From the NCBI GenBank assembly GCA_021850545.1, contig JAJZLU010000052.1, forward strand, positions 1 to 56,757: a DNA stretch of 56,757 nucleotides. The letters run 5' to 3'. Position numbers and translations under genes: made by a program. The notes under the pieces were generated by a model. That model was not told where the DNA came from, did not search any database, and was given only the letters and a program-made list of their open reading frames with translations. Each line of letters opens with the position of its first letter. Positions within the stretch are counted from its first letter, which is position 1. Source of the stretch: Thermoplasmata archaeon (lineage in GTDB: Archaea; Thermoplasmatota; Thermoplasmata; Thermoplasmatales; Thermoplasmataceae). Shown piece by piece: positions 1-11,290 of this stretch.

Positions 1-1
1 T

Positions 2-580
2 ATCCTAGGCGCCCTGACATCGCCAAAACCAGGCAAAATGACAGAGAGCACTGAGCAGAAGCCTGTTAAAAGGATATACCTTCTCTCCCTGTTTTTTGCC
101 GGGCTGTTTTCAGGATTCATTTACTTTGTGATGGAACCAATTCTCAAGGCAAGCGGGTTTAATTATATCATTATTGGTGGAGTCATCTCCCTTTATGGCG
201 TGGTTGCTGCAATTGGTTACATTATCCTCAATTATGCAAAGGACCTGAAAATTTCAACATACAGCGCCATCTCATCTTTCCTGATTTTTCCCACCGCCCT
301 TATCGGGGCTGCACTGAATATCTATACAGTTGTGATAGCAGTGGTGCTGGCGGGTTTCGGAGTCTCCATAAGCATGTCCAAAGTCTTGTCGTACATTGCG
401 TCATCTTCAGATGTGAAGATAGGAGTGTTCTTCTACGAGACATTCTTCGGCACTGGCTTCATGGCAGGTTCGCTGCTCCAGGATGTACTTTACCAGTACG
501 TCGGCGGAATCACTATCCTGATTCTGTTCTTATCTCCCCTAGCCTACGGAATTTACATGCTTGCCGTAAATAACCACTGA
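2..580 (+). CDS. MFS-type transporter, C-terminal part (5' end outside window)
   Basis: The reading frame is open from the first bases of the window, so the gene is truncated at its 5' end. A methionine at base 38 is internal. What remains starts with a charged loop, then about six hydrophobic helices beginning LSLFFAGLFSGFIYF. This is what the second half of a 12-helix major facilitator transporter looks like after its central cytoplasmic loop. No substrate can be inferred. The stop codon directly abuts the stop of the convergent gene that follows. The family call rests on helix pattern and loop position only. Confidence 0.6.
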   Translation: MLGALTSPKPGKMTESTEQKPVKRIYLLSLFFAGLFSGFIYFVMEPILKASGFNYIIIGGVISLYGVVAAIGYIILNYAKDLKISTYSAISSFLIFPTALIGAALNIYTVVIAVVLAGFGVSISMSKVLSYIASSSDVKIGVFFYETFFGTGFMAGSLLQDVLYQYVGGITILILFLSPLAYGIYMLAVNNH

Positions 581-1675
581 TCAGAATTTGGATGGGTTCC
601 TTGCATCTATTATAATGTTGGTTTCTCCAATAGACTCCCTGTCCAGTTCGTGTCCGCATTTTGTGCATTTCATGTTCATGTTTGGCAAAAGGATGTGGTA
701 AGTTGCCTGCCCGCATTCTGGGCACCTGCTTTTCACAAAGGGTTCGATTTCAACTATAGGTTTCCTGGTAAGTGGCTGCTCAGCTGCTTCCCCTATAAGT
801 GGGGGTGCGCTCGTTTCTCGGGCTTCATTGGGTATCCTGATGCCAAGCTGGACCAGTGAATAGACTCCCAGGAAACCAAGGAAGAATAGGAACAGGGGAA
901 GCGCAACACTCATCGTGGCATATCCTGCCACAAGGAATGCAGTAACATTTGTGAGGGCAACTGCAAAGTTTGTAAGATACGCCTTAAGAAAGCCAAAATT
1001 CAGGAATATTTCATTCAGGACAAGAAGTGAGAAGAATGCTGTAATGAATGTAATGACGGATGCAGAAACGAGCAGGGATGCGACAATTGAAATAATCACC
1101 GAAACAACATGCCTCTCAGTGCCATTCATCCTGTAGAACCTGATTCCCTCAGATAGGGGGGTCCCATGCATCTTGCTGATGATCACGGCTGCTACAGTAA
1201 TCGGGAGGAGTTCGTAAAGCGCAGCTTCAAGGAGTGTCTGGTATGAAAATATAAAATTCTGTATCGGGGCCGTTTCATTGAAGGGAAATTCATTGGCATA
1301 ATTGGGCACAAAGTAAGTTATAAGCTCAGAAAGAACGAGCTGGACCAGGATGTATATCATCAGGTATCCATAAAATCTCCTGTTTTTCTCGTCCGAAAAT
1401 CCCATGGAGAGTTTCTCGTTCCTGTAAAAAAGGGAAAAGATTGCAAAAACAGTGAAGAAAAGAATCAGAAATGTGATAATATAAACGGTGGTGGTGCTGA
1501 AATTGAGGCCTGAAAACCCAGAAACCTTGTCGCCGAGCGCTGTGATCTTTCCCGGGCTTGTCAGGTCTGGGATTATAAGATAAAGGAATGTGAAGAATGA
1601 GATGAATATGAGCGCCAGGCCGGAATAAGCAACTATAAGCTCTCCGGCAGTCTTCTTCCCTTCCTTTCCAGGCAT
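581..1675 (-). CDS. Polytopic membrane protein with C-terminal zinc ribbon
   Basis: A 364-residue protein with about six or seven membrane helices over residues 10-290. It ends in a cytoplasmic tail with two CxxC pairs (CPEC and CTKC, about 17 residues apart), a zinc-ribbon arrangement. The fourth hydrophobic block holds acidic residues (LLEAALYELLP), faintly like CPBP-type intramembrane proteases, but no EExxxR motif is present, so I do not assign that family. It lies 9 bp downstream of the AlaX-like gene on the same strand and is probably co-transcribed with it. Function unknown. Confidence 0.75.
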   Translation of the reverse strand: MPGKEGKKTAGELIVAYSGLALIFISFFTFLYLIIPDLTSPGKITALGDKVSGFSGLNFSTTTVYIITFLILFFTVFAIFSLFYRNEKLSMGFSDEKNRRFYGYLMIYILVQLVLSELITYFVPNYANEFPFNETAPIQNFIFSYQTLLEAALYELLPITVAAVIISKMHGTPLSEGIRFYRMNGTERHVVSVIISIVASLLVSASVITFITAFFSLLVLNEIFLNFGFLKAYLTNFAVALTNVTAFLVAGYATMSVALPLFLFFLGFLGVYSLVQLGIRIPNEARETSAPPLIGEAAEQPLTRKPIVEIEPFVKSRCPECGQATYHILLPNMNMKCTKCGHELDRESIGETNIIIDARNPSKF

Positions 1676-1684
1676 TTATCCACC

Positions 1685-2398
1685 TTACTTCAGGGTTATA
1701 TTAATTCTCCTGCTTATTTTTCCCTTGACCAGGTTTGTCTTGAATTCAATTTCCCCGATTTCGCTCGTATTTTTCACGTTTGTGCCAAACTCCATCTGGT
1801 CCGGGATTCCATTGAGGTGCAGTATCCTTATTTTTTCATAGTCAGGGACACGGCCCTTGCATATTTTCATGAGTTCCTCGTTCTTCAGGAAATCCTCTCT
1901 GCTCATGTAGGAGAAGCTTGTATCCACATTGGTCTTTGCAATTTTATTTGCCTCTGCAAAAAGTTCATCTACCTGTTCCTTGCTGATTTCATCAAGTTCA
2001 AGATCAACCCAGGCCGTATCGTCGTAAGTCTGGTTAATCCTCATGGTTGCCCCGTACATCGTGTATGCAAGGCCGCTGAGAATCTTAAGGGCTGTCCTGA
2101 ATCTCATATGGAAATATCTCACATCCCAGTCCAGCACCTGCTTCACTTCCTTACCATTCACATCGTCCGGAAACGTGTCATGGGACATGAGGTGGATGCT
2201 GTCCCCATCTGACCAGGTATCCACAATTATGTATTCTGTTCCATCTATGTATACATGCCCTCTGTCATTGGGCTGGCCTTCGCTTGTGGGATAGAAAACC
2301 GTCTGATCAACTATCAAGTCTGTAAATTCATGCCACAATGCTTTTCCTGTGGCTTCTTTTTGATACTGATCCTCGAGGTATAGTAATTTGGTGTCCAT
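1685..2398 (-). CDS. AlaX-like tRNA-editing domain protein with degraded zinc site
   Basis: A 237-residue stand-alone relative of the alanyl-tRNA synthetase editing domain. Recognisable parts are FYPTSEGQPNDRG (normally FYPxGGGQPxDxG) near residue 35 and GTNVKNTSEIGEI near residue 205. AlaX proteins hydrolyse Ser-tRNA(Ala) or Gly-tRNA(Ala) using a zinc ion held by HxxxH and CxxxH. Here the first motif reads H97-M-R-F-R101. At the second motif the Cys and His positions are Glu203 and Asn207, so only one of four ligands survives. It may be a non-catalytic tRNA binder or a divergent, metal-free enzyme. The start is 26 bp from a TATA box, favouring a leaderless mRNA. Confidence 0.8.
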   Translation of the reverse strand: MDTKLLYLEDQYQKEATGKALWHEFTDLIVDQTVFYPTSEGQPNDRGHVYIDGTEYIIVDTWSDGDSIHLMSHDTFPDDVNGKEVKQVLDWDVRYFHMRFRTALKILSGLAYTMYGATMRINQTYDDTAWVDLELDEISKEQVDELFAEANKIAKTNVDTSFSYMSREDFLKNEELMKICKGRVPDYEKIRILHLNGIPDQMEFGTNVKNTSEIGEIEFKTNLVKGKISRRINITLK

Positions 2399-2418
2399 CG
2401 ATTCTTAAATGCTCTGAG

Positions 2419-2428
2419 ATATTTATTT
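2419..2428 (-). promoter_or_regulatory. TATA box of the AlaX-like gene
   Basis: On the minus strand this reads AAATAAATAT. Its centre is about 26 bp upstream of the ATG at 2398, the spacing expected when transcription starts at the initiation codon. Confidence 0.6.
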
Positions 2429-2555
2429 GATCGCTTCTTTCACATATGTCCCTGATAATTTCAATGAATTGGGTGCTGTTCTAAAAGTGCAGAAATCCCG
2501 GAGGATGCCCAGATCACGCGCTGTCAAAGAAATAACTATATGATTAGGCTCGTCA

Positions 2556-3851
2556 TTGGCTCTCGTGTTTTCTCCCGATCTCAAGTATCTCTATGGGCTG
2601 TACAGGGAAGGCATAAAGCTGGACCTCTCCGCAACAAGGGAGTTCGCTGGCCTACTGGGCAATCCCCAGAACAATTTTCGTTCTTTCCACATAGCGGGCA
2701 CTAACGGAAAGGGATCCACCTCGGCTTACATCTATAATATTTTGATGGAAAAAGAGAAAACCGCCCTTTACACCTCGCCACATCTCATTAAGTTCAATGA
2801 AAGAATAATTGTGGGAAGGGAACCCATAAGAGATGAAGAAATAATAGGGTTCATCCATGATAACAGGCAACTCATAGAGGAATTGGCAGCCAGCAACCGC
2901 AACCCTACATTCTTTGAGGCAACCACGGTCATGGCCTTCAAGCATTTTTCAGACAAGAAAGCCAAGTATGCAAGCATTGAGGTAGGGCTTGGAGGAAGGC
3001 TCGATTCCACAAATATAATTGAACCGGAGGTGAGTGTCATAACCCAGGTTGGTTACGAGCATGCAGACAAACTTGGCTGTTCTCTCACATCAATTGCAGG
3101 AGAGAAGGCGGGAATAATAAAGCCCGGACGCCCTGTGATCCTGGGTGATTCAAAGCGGGAAGTAATTGATACTGTGCGTAGGATTGCGGAATCCAGAAAC
3201 TCCACGTTTGTACATGCGCCATCGGCATGCAGCATCATTGATCTGGAACAGGACATAAACGGGAGCCGATTTACACTCAAGACACCAGAAAATGAGTACA
3301 GTATAGACACAGCCATGGTGGGGAGGTTCCAGCCGGGAAATATATCCACTGCTGTTCTTGCCATGGAAAACTCAAACGTTGATTCAGTAGGTGCAAAAGA
3401 GATTGAAAATGGCATCTCAAAGACGCGGTGGCCTGGGCGAATGGATATTATACGCAGGGATCCAATCGTAATGGTTGATGGTGCCCACAATCCACCTGCA
3501 GCAAATGCTCTGAGAATATCAATGGAGGAGCTTAAGATAAAGTCACCCACGCTTCTTCTGGGGATGCTCTCAGATAAGGATGCCTTTTCATTTCTCAGGA
3601 TTATGAGAAAGATATCCGGAAGGGCTGTTTTCACTACTCCTGATGAACCAGTCAGGGCTATCCCTGCAAAGAGGCTTGCCCAAATGGCGGAGGGTATCTT
3701 CATGGATCCTGTTGTGATCGACAATCCAGTTGAGGCTTATGAGAAAGCACTTGAAAAATCTGATTTTATTCTTGTTGCAGGCTCATTATACCTTGTTGGC
3801 GCAATAATGCAGCATGAGAATGCACCCGTCATGCCATATGCTGGAGATTAA
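2556..3851 (+). CDS. folC: Folylpolyglutamate synthase / dihydrofolate synthase
   Basis: A Mur-ligase-family enzyme of 431 residues that adds glutamate to dihydropteroate or folates with ATP. The ATP-binding loop GTNGKGSTSAY lies near residues 48-58. EVGLGGRLDSTN, typical of FolC, follows in the central domain. The C-terminal domain carries MVDGAHNPPA and LLGMLSDKD. Length fits the family. The TTG at 2556 is the longest start. A TATA-like CTATATGAT at about 2536-2544 would suit a leaderless start at the GTG of 2565 better, giving a protein three residues shorter. It stands alone between the AlaX-like gene and orc1. Confidence 0.9.
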   Translation: MALVFSPDLKYLYGLYREGIKLDLSATREFAGLLGNPQNNFRSFHIAGTNGKGSTSAYIYNILMEKEKTALYTSPHLIKFNERIIVGREPIRDEEIIGFIHDNRQLIEELAASNRNPTFFEATTVMAFKHFSDKKAKYASIEVGLGGRLDSTNIIEPEVSVITQVGYEHADKLGCSLTSIAGEKAGIIKPGRPVILGDSKREVIDTVRRIAESRNSTFVHAPSACSIIDLEQDINGSRFTLKTPENEYSIDTAMVGRFQPGNISTAVLAMENSNVDSVGAKEIENGISKTRWPGRMDIIRRDPIVMVDGAHNPPAANALRISMEELKIKSPTLLLGMLSDKDAFSFLRIMRKISGRAVFTTPDEPVRAIPAKRLAQMAEGIFMDPVVIDNPVEAYEKALEKSDFILVAGSLYLVGAIMQHENAPVMPYAGD

Positions 3852-3922
3852 GCTTTTGGTTAAGTATCAGTTTATGTTTCTGGTCAAAAAACCTTTTAGT
3901 ACTCCCAATCCCTATGCGTAAT

Positions 3923-3932
3923 TTACCGGTAA
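3923..3932. promoter_or_regulatory. Perfect palindrome before orc1/cdc6
   Basis: TTACCGGTAA is a perfect 10-bp palindrome ending 4 bp before the orc1 start codon. Its position suits an operator or an autoregulatory site. The rest of the 85-bp gap is AT-rich, and I see no clear origin recognition boxes in it. Confidence 0.3.
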
Positions 3933-3936
3933 TCAT

Positions 3937-5259
3937 ATGAATTTATTCTCAAAATATTCAGGTTCCTCAGACCTGCTGGCGGGTGATCTTGGGCATTTGA
4001 GCGGCTCATATGTGCCAGAGTCTTTCCCCCACAGGGAAACTGAAATTGACCATATTGTACGGATCCTGAGCAGCATTATGCGCAATTCCAGGCCATCCAA
4101 CATTCTGATTTACGGCAAAACCGGCACGGGGAAGACGTCAACTACTCATTATGTGACAAAGATGTTATCCGAGGCAGCTGGAGAGAAGGTGAAAATCTGT
4201 TTTGTCAACTGCCAGGTGCACGATTCTCCATATTCTATATTAACAACACTTGTAAACGGGCTTTCCGAAAGAGAAGATGACCTTATTCCCCCAATGGGTT
4301 GGCCACTGGACAGGATATACAGTGAGCTGATATCAAGGATTAACAGCAAAGGCGGTTATTATGTCCTCGTGCTTGATGAGATTGATAGGCTGATACAGAA
4401 AAATGGCGGAGATTCTCTATATGTACTCCTCAAAGTTATTGATGATTCAATAGATTCAAGGACTTCCCTGATTGGCATAACGAACGATGCGAACATTCTC
4501 GATGGCCTCGAACCAAGGATCAGGAGTAGAATGAACCAGGAAAGCATATTATTCTCACCATACAATGCCTCCGACCTCAGGGATATAATATCTTTCAGGT
4601 TGAAAGGTGTGGTGAAAGAAGGAGTAGTGCAGGATTCTGCCATCAACCTCTGCGCTGCGCTTGGTGCCCAGGAGCATGGGGATGCAAGAAAAGCCCTTGA
4701 CCTGATGAGAATTTCAATTGAAATTGCAATGCGAGAAAACAGAAAGAGCATCACTGACAGAGAAATTTATGAGGCGAGAGACAGGTTTGAGATGGATGTA
4801 GTCAAGGAAGCCATAAAAACACTCCCGCTCCAGAGCAAGATTGTCCTTCTCAGCGCAGTTGTAACCCAGGAACTTAGCAGAAAGCTCATGATCACAGGGG
4901 AAATATACGAAAATTACAGGAACATATGCAACGAGCTTGGGTTCATGTCCCTGACAAGCAGGAGAGTGAGTGACATTCTGTCAGAACTTGAGGATTTTGG
5001 GCTTCTTTCGGCCACTACTAGAAGCATGGGCAGGTATGGTAGAACTAGATTCATCAAAGTCATGGGCCAGCTTGACCTGTTCAAGAAATATCTTCTGGAA
5101 GATGAGAACCTTTCAATGTTCCAAGGTTCAAGGATCGTTAGGCAGTCCCGCTTTGAGAACGTCTTTGGAAACAAGGAAGAGAGGAGCATCAGTGAACGGG
5201 AACTGGAACAGCGCCTCTCAAGCTTTGCTGATGCAGATTTTCAGGAAAATCACGCATAA
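3937..5259 (+). CDS. cdc6: Orc1/Cdc6-type replication initiator
   Basis: A 440-residue AAA+ ATPase that binds replication origins and helps load the MCM helicase. The Walker A motif GKTGTGKTST lies at residues 60-69. Walker B VLDEIDRL is near residue 148, sensor 1 is ITNDAN, and arginine-rich RIRSRM follows. The C-terminal third, from about residue 290, has the winged-helix region (LTSRRVSDILSELEDFGLL). The ATG follows a short AT-rich gap with a palindrome. Archaeal origins often sit beside this gene, but the 85-bp upstream gap is too short for a full origin. The 3' end overlaps the convergent methyltransferase by 10 bp. Confidence 0.95.
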   Translation: MNLFSKYSGSSDLLAGDLGHLSGSYVPESFPHRETEIDHIVRILSSIMRNSRPSNILIYGKTGTGKTSTTHYVTKMLSEAAGEKVKICFVNCQVHDSPYSILTTLVNGLSEREDDLIPPMGWPLDRIYSELISRINSKGGYYVLVLDEIDRLIQKNGGDSLYVLLKVIDDSIDSRTSLIGITNDANILDGLEPRIRSRMNQESILFSPYNASDLRDIISFRLKGVVKEGVVQDSAINLCAALGAQEHGDARKALDLMRISIEIAMRENRKSITDREIYEARDRFEMDVVKEAIKTLPLQSKIVLLSAVVTQELSRKLMITGEIYENYRNICNELGFMSLTSRRVSDILSELEDFGLLSATTRSMGRYGRTRFIKVMGQLDLFKKYLLEDENLSMFQGSRIVRQSRFENVFGNKEERSISERELEQRLSSFADADFQENHA

Positions 5260-5891
5260 TCTTCCCTGAAAATAAAGCACATGTCGTCGGCAACTTTTAC
5301 GAGCGAAAGTCCATGCTTTTCCGCAAAATCATCCGGGGCCTTTGTCCAGTTGTAGTTGTCGACCACGATGAGGAATTTTTTTCGCAGATTTCTGAGCGCG
5401 GTTTCAAGTTCCCAGGTAACATGCTCATAAGTGTGTTCTGAATCGTGGAAGAATACATCAAAAGGGCCAAAATAGCTCATTTTTCCTTCCAGAGTGTCCC
5501 TGGTATTTCCCAGGACAAGTGACCACCTGTCCTTGTACTTCTCAGGAACAAGAATTCCAACAGGCATTTGCTCATCTTCTCCATATTTCTCACCAAGATC
5601 GAAGCTGAACAGCCTTCCCCTGAACTTGGCAGAAGCCTCCAGTATGGCAGTGGAGGTGCTTCCGGGCCCAACACCCGTTTCTGCCACGAGCGGTGCCCTC
5701 ATCATTTTGACGCCAGTATAAAGCCAGCACAATTCTGGCCCAGAAACCTGCCAGTAATTCTTTCCGCCAATTTTAGTCTCTACATAGTCCACAATCATGG
5801 ATGCTTCCTCGAAGGCTTTTTCAACTTCGCCCTCAGAGCACTCCAGAAATGTGAGGATCTTTTCCTTTCCCGCGAAATCCGGTTTGATCAT
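5250..5891 (-). CDS. Class I SAM-dependent methyltransferase (Methyltransf_24-like)
   Basis: Recognised by a Rossmann-type methyltransferase core. LVAETGVGPGSTST corresponds to the SAM-binding glycine motif, LFSFDLG ends strand 2 with its acidic residue, and FDVFFHDSEHTYE is the Asp-His motif typical of this subgroup. The substrate is unknown. The frame is open to 5993, but I prefer the ATG at 5891 (MIKPDFAGKEK). The longer form would run into the start of the divergent exporter, and its extra residues look unconserved. With this start the protein has about 213 residues. Confidence 0.8.
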   Translation of the reverse strand: MIKPDFAGKEKILTFLECSEGEVEKAFEEASMIVDYVETKIGGKNYWQVSGPELCWLYTGVKMMRAPLVAETGVGPGSTSTAILEASAKFRGRLFSFDLGEKYGEDEQMPVGILVPEKYKDRWSLVLGNTRDTLEGKMSYFGPFDVFFHDSEHTYEHVTWELETALRNLRKKFLIVVDNYNWTKAPDDFAEKHGLSLVKVADDMCFIFREDYA

Positions 5892-5968
5892 ATTTACCAC
5901 TCTTCCAGAAGAAATGCAAAAACCCACATTAAATTTAATGGCAGAAAATAATCCTGTTGTGAACTGGA

Positions 5969-6565
5969 TTGATAATATATCTGCTTGCAGCACTGGGCAT
6001 GCTTCTGGGAATATCTCTGGCTGGGCCCCCCGGACCTGTCACGGCCATACTAGTTGACAGGGCGACAAGATCAGTCTGGAAAGGCGTTGCAGTAGGAATG
6101 GGGGCAATGTCAGCCGATTTCATCTTAATGCTGATTATCCTTTTATTTGGCCAGGCCACAAATATTTCACGGTTCAATAATTACATTTACATCCTTGGTT
6201 CAACCTTCTTCTTTTACCTTGCCGTGTCTATTTTTAGATCGCGGGATACAGTTCAAGCAAAGGCAACAGGAAACTCTGGATATGTTGCAGGGCTGGCAAT
6301 CGGCCTCATAAATCCTATGCAAATTGGGTGGTGGTTCACAGCAGGCCTGAGCGTTTATCAGAAGTTCGGGTACCTAACAATGGTCTTTCTTTTCATTGGC
6401 ATCATTTTCTGGGTCTTTTTCATAGCCACGCTTATTTTCAAGGCATCGGCAAAGTACGGCTCAAAGGTGAAGTATGCAATAAAAATGTTCAGTGTACTGT
6501 CCCTGGGGTTTTTCGGCATTCTGTTTTTGTATCTCGCGGTTTCGGGGATGCTGGCACAATTTTAG
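5969..6565 (+). CDS. LysE/RhtB-family amino acid exporter
   Basis: A 198-residue membrane protein with six predicted helices. Near the N-terminus is the family signature GISLAGPPGPV, followed by a basic stretch (RATRSVWKGVAVGMGA). These proteins export amino acids or related metabolites by proton antiport. The start is TTG at 5969, needed to keep the first helix complete, because a stop in this frame at 5960 blocks anything longer. It is divergent from the methyltransferase with a 77-bp gap and convergent with the oxidoreductase genes. Confidence 0.85.
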   Translation: MIIYLLAALGMLLGISLAGPPGPVTAILVDRATRSVWKGVAVGMGAMSADFILMLIILLFGQATNISRFNNYIYILGSTFFFYLAVSIFRSRDTVQAKATGNSGYVAGLAIGLINPMQIGWWFTAGLSVYQKFGYLTMVFLFIGIIFWVFFIATLIFKASAKYGSKVKYAIKMFSVLSLGFFGILFLYLAVSGMLAQF

Positions 6566-6613
6566 GCAGTGTGCAAGAATTTCAAATAAAAATATGGAAT
6601 TGAAAAAATTAGG

Positions 6614-9428
<2,815 letters not shown>

Positions 9429-9460
9429 AGGGTTATCCGGTTAGGATGCTCAACCAATTA

Positions 9461-9470
9461 AAATATTTTA
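9461..9470 (-). promoter_or_regulatory. TATA box of the 2-oxoacid oxidoreductase operon
   Basis: AAATATTTTA (TAAAATATTT on the minus strand) lies about 37 bp before the ATG at 9428, implying a leader of about 10 nt. The rest of the 214-bp gap also carries a plus-strand TATA-like CTTATAAAAC at about 9510, well upstream of the small gene at 9643. Confidence 0.45.
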
Positions 9471-9642
9471 TCAGGATGGTGTTTAGAACCAATAAAATTA
9501 CCATCAAGGCTTATAAAACTGTTTACTAGAATATTTTGAATTTTATTTTTTTATTATTCGGAATTATGGAAACGTTCCTCCTCTTAGTAAAATAGCGCCT
9601 TTTCGGCACTTTTCACAGGCAGGGCCGGATGGAAAACCATTA

Positions 9643-9966
9643 ATGTTTTTAATGGAAGTATACTCACCTATTGTGTACGCACTGTATCTGCTCAAGAAGA
9701 GCGACAAGCCGGCGATAGGAAAAATGCTTGCTGATGACATTATTGGGAGGCAAGCCATATCCGAGAAGGATGCCGCTTCTTTTGGCCTCGAGGATGACAA
9801 GATTCTCCTGCTTTACGAGGGCAGCGAAGATGCAAATAAACGTCTGCTGGAGCTTTTCAAGGGAAACCTTATTCCACTTGAAAAAGTAAAGGCGGAGGAA
9901 GTTTACAAGCTGATTAAGGACGAGGATTCTAGGGCTGAAGGTGGAATGGGATTCCTCTTCGGGTGA
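9643..9966 (+). CDS. Small conserved-looking protein of unknown function
   Basis: A 107-residue, charged, soluble protein with no family I recognise. It has a mixed helical pattern, a short acidic and lysine-rich middle and a glycine-rich end (GGMGFLFG). Two ATGs are possible, at 9643 and 9652. It overlaps the following UPF0200 gene by 4 bp if that gene uses its GTG. The tight coupling makes a shared operon very likely and a functional link plausible. Confidence 0.7.
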   Translation: MFLMEVYSPIVYALYLLKKSDKPAIGKMLADDIIGRQAISEKDAASFGLEDDKILLLYEGSEDANKRLLELFKGNLIPLEKVKAEEVYKLIKDEDSRAEGGMGFLFG

Positions 9967-9971
9967 ACCTG

Positions 9972-10496
9972 ATGATTATCGTAACCGGGATGCCAGGTTC
10001 TGGAAAGGATGAATTTGTTAAGGTCGCAAAGACCATGGGCTTCTTGGATGTTCACATGGGAGACACGGTAAAGGCATATGCAAAAAAATCAGGCGTTCCT
10101 CTAGTCGACAGAGAAATCGGGGCATTTGCCTCCAGAGAAAGACAGGCAAAAGGAATGGACGTCTGGGCAAAGAGAACCGGAGAGAGCATAAAAAACCCTG
10201 AAAAAACCATTATAGATGGCCTCAGGAACACGGAAGAGCTGGAATATTTCAGGGCTAATTTTCCAGAAGCAGTTGTAGTTGCCATTTACACAAACCGCGA
10301 CGAGCGACTCAAGAGAATTCTTAAAAGGAACCGGATTGACGATGTGAAAAGCGAGACAGAGCTAGAACAGAGAGACAACAGGGAACTTGGCTGGGGAATC
10401 GGAAGGACTATTTCGCTTGCTGACCATATGATTGTCAACGATGGAACTCTTGATGAGTTCAAGGAAAAAGCTAGGGAATTCCTGCTGACTCAATAG
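9972..10496 (+). CDS. UPF0200 P-loop nucleotide kinase-like protein
   Basis: About 174 residues. The N-terminal Walker A is GMPGSGKDE, with IDGLRNTEE and an arginine-rich lid (RDERLKRILKRNR) further on. This matches the archaeal UPF0200 family, related to dephospho-CoA and adenylate kinases; the substrate is not established as far as I know. The ATG at 9972 puts the P-loop strand right at the N-terminus. A GTG at 9963 overlapping the previous stop is the alternative. The 3' end overlaps the convergent purQ by 7 bp. Confidence 0.8.
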   Translation: MIIVTGMPGSGKDEFVKVAKTMGFLDVHMGDTVKAYAKKSGVPLVDREIGAFASRERQAKGMDVWAKRTGESIKNPEKTIIDGLRNTEELEYFRANFPEAVVVAIYTNRDERLKRILKRNRIDDVKSETELEQRDNRELGWGIGRTISLADHMIVNDGTLDEFKEKAREFLLTQ

Positions 10497-11251
10497 CCTG
10501 TCTTTAAAATATACTGCTTGATTGCCTTGAAGAATATCTCGCCTATTGCGGGTTCCCCAAACATTTTCTTTTCAGCGTTCCTGTATCTGTAAAACATTCT
10601 TTCCGGGTGCGGCATAAGGCCAATGACATTGCCTGCCTCATTTGAAATGGCTGCGATATCATGATCAGAGCCATTGGGATTCCATGGGTATGATCCAAAG
10701 TTTCCTTCTGGATCGGAATACCTGAACAATACCTGGTCAAGGTCAAGAAGCTTCTTCAAGTTCTGGCCTTTGTCCTGGATCTGAATCTTTCCCTCTGCAT
10801 GGGCTACAGGAACCAGGTAAGGCATTTCCTTTTTGAAAGCGCCTGAAAAGATCTTGTTGCCTGAGGTAATTCTGATGTAAGTGTTTCTACATTCATAACG
10901 GTTTGAAGTGTTGTGGCCGAGAACTATTTCCCGCTGGTTTTCAAGGCTCCAGCCAGGTAGGAACCCAAGCTCGCAAAGCACCTGGAATCCATTACAGACG
11001 CCGATCACCGGCTTGCCTGTGTCAATGAAATCTCTCAGATCAGAAAGAGATGAATTTGCAATCCTGTTAGCAAGAATCACTCCGGCTCTGATGTAATCCC
11101 CAGCTGAAAAACCACCCGGGAGAAATATTGAGGAAAAGTCCTCAAGTGAAACCGTCTTTTTCCTGAGCTCATTTACGTGTACATAACTGGGCTCAAGCCC
11201 CACTCTCCTAAAAGACTGGAAAGCCTCATGCTCATTGTTCGTGCCTTCCAT
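10490..11251 (-). CDS. purQ: Phosphoribosylformylglycinamidine synthase, glutaminase subunit PurQ
   Basis: The class I glutamine amidotransferase subunit of FGAM synthase in purine synthesis. Seen are FLPGGFSAGDY, the nucleophile region GVCNGFQVL and the catalytic HPE in LMPHPERMF. The first ATG (11251) gives 253 residues starting MEGTNNE. That removes the conserved first strand: the codons just upstream read RVAIIR in frame, exactly the family N-terminus. No ATG, GTG or TTG occurs between the eL40 stop (11291) and 11251. Initiation may use a non-canonical codon, or the first strand is lost. It is in the same frame as, and directly downstream of, eL40. Confidence 0.92.
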   Translation of the reverse strand: MEGTNNEHEAFQSFRRVGLEPSYVHVNELRKKTVSLEDFSSIFLPGGFSAGDYIRAGVILANRIANSSLSDLRDFIDTGKPVIGVCNGFQVLCELGFLPGWSLENQREIVLGHNTSNRYECRNTYIRITSGNKIFSGAFKKEMPYLVPVAHAEGKIQIQDKGQNLKKLLDLDQVLFRYSDPEGNFGSYPWNPNGSDHDIAAISNEAGNVIGLMPHPERMFYRYRNAEKKMFGEPAIGEIFFKAIKQYILKTGY

Positions 11252-11290
11252 TCGTATGATGGCGACCCTGGGAGAGCTATGGGAATCCGT

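Noticed and set aside
3053-3724. A 223-residue minus-strand frame inside folC
   Set aside because: It lies wholly within a well-recognised gene on the other strand and has no start signals or family features.
3852-3936. Replication origin next to orc1/cdc6
   Set aside because: The gap is only 85 bp. Apart from one palindrome I see no repeated origin boxes or long AT-rich unwinding element.
5892-5993. Extended N-terminus of the methyltransferase
   Set aside because: It would overlap the divergent exporter's start, and the added residues do not resemble the family. The ATG at 5891 suffices.
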